Shown: positions 1 to 6,797, counted from the stretch's first letter. The stretch is DNA of 8,129 bases from Melioribacteraceae bacterium (GCA_026987055.1 JALSNL010000397.1:1-8129), one strand, 5' to 3'. Notes: generated by a model from the letters alone, not told the origin. Program-made: numbers and translations.

Positions 1-317
1 GAACCTGATACAAAAATTTCATCCGGTCCTTCAAATGGAACAATTTTATAAAAATCATCATCAACAAGAATTCTACCGTTTACAAAAAGTATATTGTCCG
101 ATTTAATATGTGTTACAATTTCATCGGGATAATTCTGTTTAATTAAGCTACGTAAATATCCACGCGTATTTAGTTCCACTCTAATATCCGGATAGTTCCT
201 TCTTATTTTTCTATGTAGCGAAAGAATACCGCATCTTAGATGATAAGCGGGACGGAAATAAGTTAAAGGTTGTAATTGCTTATACTTTTTGTCTTCAAAA
301 ATAATTATACTTTTCAA
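1..317 (-). CDS. GlmU-like sugar nucleotidyltransferase (N-terminal part, cut by window edge)
   Basis: The first 105 codons of a leftward gene are present; the rest lies beyond base 1. The translation begins MKSIIIFEDKKYKQLQPL and carries LTYFRP (residues 18-23) and LRCGI (27-31). This resembles the N-terminus of the Bacteroidota GlmU-family proteins (UDP-GlcNAc diphosphorylase / glucosamine-1-phosphate acetyltransferase, NTP_transf_4 type), which open with a short beta strand followed by PLTxxRPxxxLRxGI. By family, the product would make UDP-GlcNAc or a related nucleotide sugar in the cytoplasm; the left-handed beta-helix acetyltransferase half would be off the window. The start is taken as TTG at 317 because GAGG at 325-328 sits 7 bases upstream and no ATG is near. 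It follows nagB after 13 bases, so it is cotranscribed. Recognition is from motif memory, and the exact substrate is uncertain. Confidence 0.72.
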   Translation of the reverse strand, partial: MKSIIIFEDKKYKQLQPLTYFRPAYHLRCGILSLHRKIRRNYPDIRVELNTRGYLRSLIKQNYPDEIVTHIKSDNILFVNGRILVDDDFYKIVPFEGPDEIFVSG

Positions 318-330
318 ATTAAAACCTCAA

Positions 331-1098
331 TTATTTTATTGTAATTGGTTCCCAAGAATCAACATAAGTCCCTTGCAATTTTGAAGCGGCATCTTTATCA
401 ACAATAACAAAAGCTTCTTTATGCATTTGAATAATAGAGGCAGGACACATAGCTGTTAAAGGACCTTCAACGGATTGATGAATAGCTTCCGCTTTACCTT
501 TACCACTGGCAACAAGTAATAATTCTTTTGCATCCATTATTGTTCCTACACCCATTGTTATAGCATATTTTGGAACTTCTTCGTTTTTCTTAAAAAATCT
601 TTTATTGTCTTTTCTTGTTGCGGGTGTTAAAGTTTTAATTCTTGTTCTGGAACCGAGTGATGAACCAGGCTCGTTAAATGCAATATGTCCATTTGAACCA
701 ATGCCTAAAATTTGTAAATCAATTCCGCCAAAGGATTTTATTCTATCTTCGTACCAATTACAAAATTGGTCAACATCTTTAGCCATACCTTGTGGAACAT
801 GGATATAACGAGGGTCCAAATTTACATTTTTAAAAAAGTTTTGTTGCATAAAGTAATGATAACTTTGATCATGTGATGGTGGAATGCCAACATATTCATC
901 CAAATTAAAAGTTGTAACTTTAGAAAAATCCAAACCTTCGTATTTGTGCATTCTACTTAATTCTTTGTATAAACCTAATGGTGTACTACCGGTAGCCAAA
1001 CCAAGAACTAAATTTGGTTTTTTCTTTAATCTATCGGCAACCAATTTTGCAGCTTCTTTACTAAGCTTTTCATAATCTTTTTTAATAATAACTAACAT
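331..1098 (-). CDS. nagB: Glucosamine-6-phosphate deaminase NagB
   Basis: A 255-aa cytoplasmic enzyme that isomerises and deaminates glucosamine-6-phosphate to fructose-6-phosphate and ammonia, the last step of GlcNAc catabolism. Visible motifs are the phosphate-binding loop GLATGSTPLG (33-42), FNLDEY (64-69, general base D67) and GIGSNGHIAFNEPGSS (132-147, with catalytic H138 and E143). E. coli NagB has Asp141 where this protein has N136; Asn also occurs there in Bacillus-type enzymes, so it is a variant and not damage. S146, S147, R153 and K155 match E. coli residues Ser151, Ser152, Arg158 and Lys160 of the GlcNAc-6-P allosteric site, but the C-terminus differs, so allostery is open. The length is normal (about 240-270 aa). 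AGAGGA at 1102-1107 supports the ATG start. It lies 28 bases downstream of a POT transporter gene, and the partner enzyme NagA is in the divergent operon. Confidence 0.96.
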   Translation of the reverse strand: MLVIIKKDYEKLSKEAAKLVADRLKKKPNLVLGLATGSTPLGLYKELSRMHKYEGLDFSKVTTFNLDEYVGIPPSHDQSYHYFMQQNFFKNVNLDPRYIHVPQGMAKDVDQFCNWYEDRIKSFGGIDLQILGIGSNGHIAFNEPGSSLGSRTRIKTLTPATRKDNKRFFKKNEEVPKYAITMGVGTIMDAKELLLVASGKGKAEAIHQSVEGPLTAMCPASIIQMHKEAFVIVDKDAASKLQGTYVDSWEPITIK

Positions 1099-1126
1099 AG
1101 TTCCTCTGAAATTTATTTGTTAAAAT

Positions 1127-2629
1127 TTATTCAATTGCTTTTTTAAGTTTTTTTAATGAAAATAAAACCATCAATGCTGCAAGGGAAGCAAAAAATATTA
1201 GCAATAAAAAGAATTGCCATAATTCCCATTGTTGATAAAATCTTCCGACAAATCCGGCTAAGTAATTACCAATGGCTGTTGCTCCAAACCATCCTCCCAT
1301 TAAAAGTCCTTTCATTTTAGGAGGTGCAACCTTAGAAACAAATGAAAGTCCCATAGGACTTAAATGCAGCTCTGCAATTGTTAAGGTAAAATAAGTTCCT
1401 ATTAAAAAGAACGGGGATACTGTTATTGAAGATGACGAACCGTTTAAGGAATATACCGGAGCCAATCCGATAGAAGCAACTAACATAATTAAATATGCAA
1501 TTGCCGTAATTAACATTCCAATCCCAATTTTTGCCGGAGCAGAGGGTTCTTTATTACGTTTATTTAATATGGCAAATATCCCAAGCACTACCGGTGTCAT
1601 CAAAACAATAAACATAGGATTAAAAACTTGAAATTGTTCCGGTGAAATTGTTCCTGTATCCGGCAAGGTGTTAAGTTTGTAAATTAAAGTAGCCAACCCA
1701 ATTGCAGCAAATATTCCACCTATAGATTTTGATTTTGGTGTGGCGGATTTTTTTAATGCTGCCGAACCACCAAGTATAATAAATAGTAATGCGTGCAAAC
1801 CAATTACATCAAAAAGTAGGAAAGTAAATTTCCCAACTACCGGATGTGTATAATCTCTCGCAAATAAAGAAAGGGCAGCTCCATTTTGATGAAAAGCCAT
1901 CCAGAAAAAAATTACAATCCCGAATATAGTTAGCAAAGCAAAAATTCTACTTCTTTCTTGTTCTTTTGTAAGAACAATATCTTTTTGATTATTAGTAGTA
2001 TTTTTCGATTGATAATCGCCGTCTTTATAATATTTTTTGAATACTGTAAAAACAATTAGGGAAATAACCATACCGGCAGAAGCTACTGCAAAACCGGCGT
2101 TATAACCTTGTGCTAAGGATGCACCGTAATGATTTACAAAAAAGTTTTTTATTGCAACTGCAGCAAAAGGGGCGTAAAATGCTCCTATATTTATTCCCAT
2201 ATAAAAGATATTAAAACCTGAATCTTTCAATGAAGCTTGAGAATGATTATATAAATTTCCAACAAGTACGGAAATATTAGCTTTAAAAAGTCCGTTACCA
2301 ATTGCAACAACAGCAAGGGCAGTAAACAATAAATATGGATTATGAGTTGGTACAGCCATCATTGCATAACCAATTCCCATAGTTATAGCACCAATTGTTA
2401 TTGTCTTGCCATAACCTAAAACATTATCGGCCAGCCATCCGCCAATAATTGGAGTAAAATAAACGCCGGCTAAAAATATTCCATATATATTAGTTACAGT
2501 TGCTTGATCCCAGCCAAAGCTTTCTTGTAAATAAAAAACAAAAATAGCTAACATAGTATAAAAGCCGAAGCGTTCCCACATCTCAGTAAAAAATAGTACA
2601 ATTAAACCTTTGGGATGGTTCTTAAACAT
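1127..2629 (-). CDS. POT/PTR-family proton-coupled transporter, divergent paralogue (500 aa)
   Basis: An inner-membrane MFS transporter of the proton-dependent oligopeptide (POT/PTR2) family. Family marks are E16-x-x-E19-R20 in TM1, GLFKANIS in TM4 (K116), FNIFYMGINIGA (139-150) in TM5 and ELHLSPMGLS (420-429) in TM10. It is a paralogue of the upstream 471-aa gene: both start MFK(N/D)HPKGL and share FFTEMWERF. It departs from canonical peptide carriers. The TM1 arginine is L27, the TM1 YYG is FYT (23-25), and the TM7 FEQ is FHQ (H247). About 55 extra residues, with hydrophobic stretches near 268-292 and 304-318, lie between TM7 and TM8, probably giving 14 helices. CAGGAG at 2634-2639 places the start. 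Its gaps are 27 bases from the paralogue and 28 from nagB. Substrate is unknown; peptides, modified peptides or amino-sugar conjugates are possible. Confidence 0.9.
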   Translation of the reverse strand: MFKNHPKGLIVLFFTEMWERFGFYTMLAIFVFYLQESFGWDQATVTNIYGIFLAGVYFTPIIGGWLADNVLGYGKTITIGAITMGIGYAMMAVPTHNPYLLFTALAVVAIGNGLFKANISVLVGNLYNHSQASLKDSGFNIFYMGINIGAFYAPFAAVAIKNFFVNHYGASLAQGYNAGFAVASAGMVISLIVFTVFKKYYKDGDYQSKNTTNNQKDIVLTKEQERSRIFALLTIFGIVIFFWMAFHQNGAALSLFARDYTHPVVGKFTFLLFDVIGLHALLFIILGGSAALKKSATPKSKSIGGIFAAIGLATLIYKLNTLPDTGTISPEQFQVFNPMFIVLMTPVVLGIFAILNKRNKEPSAPAKIGIGMLITAIAYLIMLVASIGLAPVYSLNGSSSSITVSPFFLIGTYFTLTIAELHLSPMGLSFVSKVAPPKMKGLLMGGWFGATAIGNYLAGFVGRFYQQWELWQFFLLLIFFASLAALMVLFSLKKLKKAIE

Positions 2630-2656
2630 ATTTACTCCTGTTATTTGGTACTAATT

Positions 2657-4072
2657 TTAATGAATTCCATGCATCATTTTGGATAAAAGCTTACTAAGTA
2701 AAAAGAGAATAATTGATGCAATCAATCCCATAGCAACAAATATTGTAAAGAAATCCGAAAGACTATTTATTGAATATCCTAATAAAGATGTTGTTTTACC
2801 AGCTTCGGGGTAGAATGTGCTTAATTGTCCCGCTAACCAATTAGCTGCGGCATTAGAACCAAACCAAATTCCCATTAGTATTGAAGAAAATCTAATTGGA
2901 GAAAGTTTTGTAACCATTGATAGACCAATTGGCGAAAGAGATAATTCTCCAAAAGTATGTAAAGTGTATGCCCCAACTAACCAAAGCGGGCTTACTTTAA
3001 CACCTGTATCAGCAATTTTTGAACCCATTACCAGAACAGCAAAACCCATTGACAAAAGAAATAAACCTAAAGCCATTTTAAGAGGAGTGTTTGGTTCTTT
3101 ATCTATCTTTCCAAGTTTTGTCCAAATCATTGCAAAAATAGGAGCAAACACAATAATAGCAACAGGATTTATAGCTTGGAAAAAACTAGCCGGAATTACA
3201 TAATTACCTAACCAGCCAATAACTCTGTTTGTTTGTTCTTCTGCAAAAAATGTTAATGATACACCTGCTTGCTCAAAAGCAGCCCAAAAGAAAATAACAA
3301 AAAAAGCTAATATAAATATTACTGCAATTCGTTCTTTTTCAATTTTTGTTAATGGTGTATTAGCAGCTTCTTTCTTTTCTTCTGCGGTTTTTTGTTTCGG
3401 AACCATTCCAACAGGTTCGCCCGAAGGTGTGACAAGATGTTTATTTTTTCCTATAATGAAAGTTATTAAACCAATTCCCATTCCAATTGCTGCGGAAAGA
3501 AAACCATATTTAAAATCTGCCGGATTACCTGTATCGCCTAAACCACCGGCAATAAAAGGAGCAATCAATGCACCAAGGTTAATTCCCATATAAAAAATTG
3601 TAAAAGCTGCATCACGTATATTTATTGCTTCGGCAGGATACAAGGAACCAACCATTGTTGAAATATTGGGTTTAAAAAATCCATTCCCAAGTATTAAAAA
3701 GAATAAACCAACTATAAACAAAATTTGTTGCATATTAAAAGTAAAAGAAGAAACTACGGTTTGATCTGCTAAAGCAGAATAATAAAAACCACTGGCAGAT
3801 AAGGTTAATTGACCGACTAACATCATTATTCCGCCTGTTATAATTGATTTCCTATTTCCCCAATATTTATCAGCTACATAACCACCGAGCAATGGTGTTA
3901 AATAGACTAACCCTGTATAATATCCATATATAGAAGAAGTAAAAGCTTTATCAAACAATAATGCATTAATCATATAAAGAGTAAGGATTGCACGCATTCC
4001 ATAATAACTAAACCGTTCCCACATTTCAGTAAAGAATAATACGTACAATCCTTTAGGATGATCTTTAAACAT
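2657..4072 (-). CDS. POT/PTR-family peptide:proton symporter (471 aa)
   Basis: The first gene of the leftward operon encodes an integral-membrane di/tripeptide:H+ symporter of the POT family. It keeps the full canonical set: ExxERFSYYGMR in TM1 (E16, E19, R20, Y23, Y24, R27), GFFKPNIS in TM4 (K134), FTIFYMGINLGA (157-168), FWAAFEQAG in TM7 (E267) and GELSLSPIGLS in TM10 (E376). These align with PepT-type residues Glu22, Glu25, Arg26, Arg33, Lys126, Glu300 and Glu400 of the structurally studied bacterial carriers (numbering recalled). A charged linker, residues 209-248 and rich in K and E, separates TM6 and TM7. The length suits a 12-14 helix bacterial POT. GGAG at 4078-4081, 5 bases before the ATG, supports the start. 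Being in an operon with nagB hints at import of peptide- or cell-wall-derived nutrients; that role is inference. Confidence 0.95.
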   Translation of the reverse strand: MFKDHPKGLYVLFFTEMWERFSYYGMRAILTLYMINALLFDKAFTSSIYGYYTGLVYLTPLLGGYVADKYWGNRKSIITGGIMMLVGQLTLSASGFYYSALADQTVVSSFTFNMQQILFIVGLFFLILGNGFFKPNISTMVGSLYPAEAINIRDAAFTIFYMGINLGALIAPFIAGGLGDTGNPADFKYGFLSAAIGMGIGLITFIIGKNKHLVTPSGEPVGMVPKQKTAEEKKEAANTPLTKIEKERIAVIFILAFFVIFFWAAFEQAGVSLTFFAEEQTNRVIGWLGNYVIPASFFQAINPVAIIVFAPIFAMIWTKLGKIDKEPNTPLKMALGLFLLSMGFAVLVMGSKIADTGVKVSPLWLVGAYTLHTFGELSLSPIGLSMVTKLSPIRFSSILMGIWFGSNAAANWLAGQLSTFYPEAGKTTSLLGYSINSLSDFFTIFVAMGLIASIILFLLSKLLSKMMHGIH

Positions 4073-4123
4073 AATAACTCCATTTTAGTAATAGAAAAAT
4101 ATTCTTAATATAAACACTCTCCG

Positions 4124-4144
4124 TTGTACAATCGAATTATACAA
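4124..4144. promoter_or_regulatory. 21-bp near-palindrome, candidate operator
   Basis: The sequence has TTGTA and TACAA outer arms and AAT/ATT inner arms around a central G. Eight of ten base pairs are symmetric; the mismatches are at pair positions 6 and 10. It covers the TATAAT (4136-4141) and the edge of the TAATTTTG element of the leftward promoter, and starts with the TTGTAC of the weak rightward promoter. Size and symmetry suit a dimeric repressor of LacI, GntR or TetR type, but no regulator gene lies in the window. A chance match is plausible in DNA this AT-rich. Confidence 0.33.
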
Positions 4145-4169
4145 AATTATAAAATAATAAATTATGCAA
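4142..4169 (-). promoter_or_regulatory. Candidate Bacteroidota-type promoter for the leftward operon
   Basis: On the minus strand TAATTTTG (4149-4142) is an exact match to the Bacteroidota -7 element TAnnTTTG. TTG at 4169-4167 lies 17 bases upstream, within the spacing reported for the -33 element. A perfect sigma70-like TATAAT (4141-4136) follows directly but has no good -35. Transcription would begin near 4130-4137, leaving a leader of about 60 bases before the ATG at 4072. AT-rich DNA produces such matches readily, so the call is tentative. Confidence 0.42.
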
Positions 4170-4211
4170 TTAAATCTACATTAAAAAATTATATTGTTGT
4201 TAAAAAAATGC

Positions 4212-4961
4212 ATGTTTAATATATTTACATCGATGAATCCTGTAATTAAAAAATTATTATTAGTTTTTATAGCATTGATTACCACTTTAGCAATAGTAAC
4301 GTTTGTAGTGGATGTTATCGTAATGCCTTGGTATGTTGAAAACGAAGAGGTGGTTGTTCCTGACGTTGTTGGAATAAATAAAAATGATGCAAAAGAGCTT
4401 TTAGAAAAATCAAAATTAAATGTTATACTGGAAGGTCCGAAGTTTAATGATCAGATTCCCAAAGATCATGTGGTTTATCAAAAACCCAAATCCGGTTCGG
4501 TTGTAAAAAAGGGAAGAAGAGTTTATGTTTATTATAGTGGAGGTAATCACTTAATAAAAATGCCTGTATTAATTGGGAAAACTTTAAGAGATGTAAAAGT
4601 AACTCTAAAACGTTTAGGATTTAAATTAAATAAAATTTCCAAAGTTAAATCTGAATATAAAACCGATACAATTATTGATCAAAATCCAAAAGAAGGCACA
4701 GAATTACCAAGAGGAAGTAAGGTAAATATAAAGATTAGCATAGGTCCTAATATTGGAATGGTTAGAGTTCCGGATTTATTAGGGCAATCATTAGCCGAAG
4801 CAAAACAAACTCTTAAAGAAAATTCACTTTCGGTTGGTAAAATTAATTATCAAAAATCTCCAAATCTTTTACCTAATACGGTTACTGCTCAATTTCCCAG
4901 TAAAAATAGGTTGGTTAATGTTGGGTCGGAAGTTGATATATTTGTAACAAAAAGCGAATAA
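4212..4961 (+). CDS. Membrane-anchored PASTA-repeat protein without a kinase domain
   Basis: A 249-aa protein from the ATG at 4212. A short basic N-terminus (PVIKK) leads into one membrane helix (about residues 14-36), then three extracytoplasmic PASTA repeats at about 47-111, 115-180 and 183-247. Each opens with a P-D/V-L/V-x-G strand (VPDVVG, MPVLIG, VPDLLG) and the first two end with the typical QxPxxG...V.xG..V pattern. PASTA repeats bind peptidoglycan or muropeptides in Ser/Thr kinases and PBPs. Here there is no kinase or transpeptidase domain, so a wall-sensing or scaffolding role is inference. The start is ambiguous: TTG at 4194, ATG at 4212 and ATG at 4233 are all in frame, none has a Shine-Dalgarno site, and 4233 also leaves a full anchor. 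It is the first gene of the rightward operon, 2 bases before rpe. Confidence 0.88.
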   Translation: MFNIFTSMNPVIKKLLLVFIALITTLAIVTFVVDVIVMPWYVENEEVVVPDVVGINKNDAKELLEKSKLNVILEGPKFNDQIPKDHVVYQKPKSGSVVKKGRRVYVYYSGGNHLIKMPVLIGKTLRDVKVTLKRLGFKLNKISKVKSEYKTDTIIDQNPKEGTELPRGSKVNIKISIGPNIGMVRVPDLLGQSLAEAKQTLKENSLSVGKINYQKSPNLLPNTVTAQFPSKNRLVNVGSEVDIFVTKSE

Positions 4962-4963
4962 TT

Positions 4964-5617
4964 ATGAAACTATTAGCCCCTTCAATTCTTTCCGCAGATT
5001 TCAAAAATTTAGAACAACAAATTAGAGCCGTAGAAATTGGCGGAGCAGATATTATTCACTGTGATATTATGGACGGACAGTTTGTGCCGAATATTACTTT
5101 TGGTCCTATTATAGTGAAGGCTGCAAATGAAATTACATCTTTACCAATTGATGTTCACTTGATGATAAAAACACCTGAGCAAAGAATAAAGGATTTTGTA
5201 AATGCCGGAGCAAATTATATCACTGTGCATTACGAAGAAGTTGTACATCTTGATAGAGTATTAAACCAAATTAAAGAAAGCGGACTAAAAGCAGGTGTTG
5301 TGTTAAATCCGGCTACTCCTGTGGATTTACTAGAACCAATATTGCCATTGCTTGATATAGTTTTAATTATGTCTGTAAATCCCGGTTTTGGCGGACAATC
5401 TTTTTTGAATTATACTCTAAAAAAAATTGAATGGTTAAATAAATATAGAACTGAAAACAAACTAACTTATCAAATAGAAATTGATGGAGGTATTAATAAA
5501 GATACAATTGTTAGTGCTTCCGATGCCGGATGCGATATATTTGTTGCCGGTTCGGCAATATTTAAAAATGAAAATATAACTGCTGCAACAACAGAATTGA
5601 AAAATTTAATTATTTAG
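4964..5617 (+). CDS. rpe: Ribulose-phosphate 3-epimerase
   Basis: A 217-aa TIM-barrel enzyme that interconverts ribulose-5-phosphate and xylulose-5-phosphate in the cytoplasmic pentose phosphate pathway. It shows all family motifs: APSILSADF (5-13), HCDIMDG (32-38; metal ligands H32 and D34, the latter also catalytic), DVHLMI (63-68; H65), MSVNPGFGGQSF (136-147, the flexible active-site loop) and EIDGGIN (172-178; D174, the second acid/base). Full length is intact. The ATG is only 2 bases after the PASTA stop codon and has no obvious ribosome binding site, so translation is probably coupled to the upstream gene. In several Firmicutes rpe lies downstream of the PASTA kinase gene prkC/stkP, an interesting parallel with this order. 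Confidence 0.97.
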   Translation: MKLLAPSILSADFKNLEQQIRAVEIGGADIIHCDIMDGQFVPNITFGPIIVKAANEITSLPIDVHLMIKTPEQRIKDFVNAGANYITVHYEEVVHLDRVLNQIKESGLKAGVVLNPATPVDLLEPILPLLDIVLIMSVNPGFGGQSFLNYTLKKIEWLNKYRTENKLTYQIEIDGGINKDTIVSASDAGCDIFVAGSAIFKNENITAATTELKNLII

Positions 5618-5633
5618 AAGGATTTCTTTAATT

Positions 5634-6797
5634 ATGGATTATGCATTTACCGGAGCAAAAATTATAACTCCGTTTAAAATTGTTAAGAATGGTATTTTAA
5701 CTACAAAAGGTAATAAAATATATCAAATAGGAACGAAGGATAATATTAAATTATCTTCAAAAATCAAAATTGTTGATGTAAAAGGCAAGTATATTACTCC
5801 TGGCTTTATAGACTTATTAGTTCACGGTGGCGCCGGTGGTTATGGTTTTTCTGACGAATCCGATAAAAGCATTAAGAAAATCAGTCAGTATTTTTTGGAG
5901 CATGGCTCAACTTCATTATTAGCAAGTCTTCACGCAAAACCCAAAGAGAGATTACTGGATGATTTAAGACGTGTTTCAAGGTATATTAAAAATAATCCCC
6001 AATCAAATATTGTTGGAATACACATGGAAGGTCCTTACCTAAATTCAACTTTGAAAGGTGCAATGAATGAAGAATATTTATGGAAACCAACCGTAAAATC
6101 ATTTAGGGAAATGTGGGAAGCTTCCGATAAGCAAATTAAAATGATGACAATTGCGCCTGAATTAGACGGAGCATTGGATGTTATCAGAGAAGCTTCATAT
6201 TGCGGAGTAGTTTGTTCAATAGGACATTCAACAGCCACTTACGAACAAGTAGATCTTGCAATTGATAGGGGAGCTGCTCATATTACTCACATGTTTAATG
6301 CAATGCCGCCAATTAACCATCGTAAACCTGGTGTTGCTGTTGCTGCAATGTTAAGGGACGAATTAAAAGTGGAACTAATTGCTGATACTTATCACGTACA
6401 TCCTGCTACTATGGAATTTTTAATTAAAGCAAAATCACCAAAGGGAATAATTTTAATTACCGATTCTATTAGAGTCGGCGGCATGCACGAAGGTGAAGAA
6501 ACTCAATTTTCAGATCAAAAAGTTACACTTAAAGGTAATAAAGCGGTAATGGATGACGGAACTATTGCCGGGAGCACATTAACGTTAAACAAAGCAGTTA
6601 AAAATCTTGTAAAAACTACGGGAACTAAATTGAAAGATGCCGTTAGAATGGCAACTGTTAATCCGGCAAAAGTTATTGGTAGTAAAAAAGGAATTTTAAC
6701 AAGTGGCAAACCGGCCGATTTTGTTGTTTTAGATAAGAAATTTAATGTGGAAATGACTATAATGAACGGAGTAATTCGTTATAATAAGAATAAATAA
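5634..6797 (+). CDS. nagA: N-acetylglucosamine-6-phosphate deacetylase NagA
   Basis: A 387-aa amidohydrolase that removes acetate from GlcNAc-6-phosphate to give glucosamine-6-phosphate, the substrate of NagB. Visible elements are PGFID (56-60), HMEGPY (130-135; metal ligand E131), GHST (197-200; H198), HITHMFNAMPP (216-226; H219, phosphate contacts N222/A223 and R230), HVHP (254-257) and the catalytic aspartate in LITDSIR (274-280; D277). The usual D-x-H-x-H at the end of strand 1 reads D60-L-L-V-H64, so the first histidine is missing. E. coli NagA also lacks this motif and works with one metal, so activity is expected. The AGAAGGA at 5616-5622 overlaps the rpe stop codon and lies 11 bases before the ATG. 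The gap to rpe is 16 bases and to folP 8 bases. Confidence 0.96.
   Translation: MDYAFTGAKIITPFKIVKNGILTTKGNKIYQIGTKDNIKLSSKIKIVDVKGKYITPGFIDLLVHGGAGGYGFSDESDKSIKKISQYFLEHGSTSLLASLHAKPKERLLDDLRRVSRYIKNNPQSNIVGIHMEGPYLNSTLKGAMNEEYLWKPTVKSFREMWEASDKQIKMMTIAPELDGALDVIREASYCGVVCSIGHSTATYEQVDLAIDRGAAHITHMFNAMPPINHRKPGVAVAAMLRDELKVELIADTYHVHPATMEFLIKAKSPKGIILITDSIRVGGMHEGEETQFSDQKVTLKGNKAVMDDGTIAGSTLTLNKAVKNLVKTTGTKLKDAVRMATVNPAKVIGSKKGILTSGKPADFVVLDKKFNVEMTIMNGVIRYNKNK

Larger units (their letters stand above)
4073..4211. promoter_or_regulatory. Divergent intergenic region between the two operons
   Basis: This 139-base, very AT-rich stretch separates the leftward POT-nagB operon from the rightward PASTA-rpe-nagA-folP-cdaA operon. 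It should hold both promoters. No coding frame is supported in it beyond possible earlier TTG starts of the PASTA gene. A leftward promoter candidate and a near-palindrome cluster at 4124-4169. A weak rightward sigma70-like candidate is TTGTAC (4124-4129), 18 bases, then TATAAA (4148-4153). If both are real, the two promoters overlap and one regulator could control NagB and NagA together. Confidence 0.6.

Noticed and set aside
605..1075. Two plus-strand open frames (605-808 and 884-1075) inside nagB
   Set aside because: Both are shadows of the conserved nagB frame, without starts or motifs of their own.
1133..1156. T-rich run on the plus strand that could look like a terminator
   Set aside because: It is the Lys-rich C-terminal coding end of the 500-aa transporter (KKLKKAIE), with no GC stem before it, and nagB follows in the same operon.
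2817..3203. A 128-codon open frame on the plus strand inside the 471-aa transporter gene
   Set aside because: It lies antisense to a strongly recognised POT gene, its product has no recognisable domain, and AT-rich codon choice in the real frame explains it.
1127..4072. One broken transporter gene split by a frameshift
   Set aside because: Each frame has its own complete N-terminus (MFK..HPKGL), full set of helices, stop and ribosome binding site, so these are two intact paralogues from an old tandem duplication.
4083..4110. Imperfect AGAA...TTCT inverted repeat in the leader of the leftward operon
   Set aside because: Only the outer four bases pair well; in DNA this AT-rich it is not distinguishable from chance.
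4194..4211. TTG at 4194 as the start of the PASTA protein
   Set aside because: Two ATG codons follow in frame at 4212 and 4233, no ribosome binding site supports the TTG, and the added residues contribute nothing to the membrane anchor.
6035..6709. Two minus-strand open frames (6035-6238 and 6515-6709) inside nagA
   Set aside because: They are opposite conserved NagA motifs and show no independent coding evidence.
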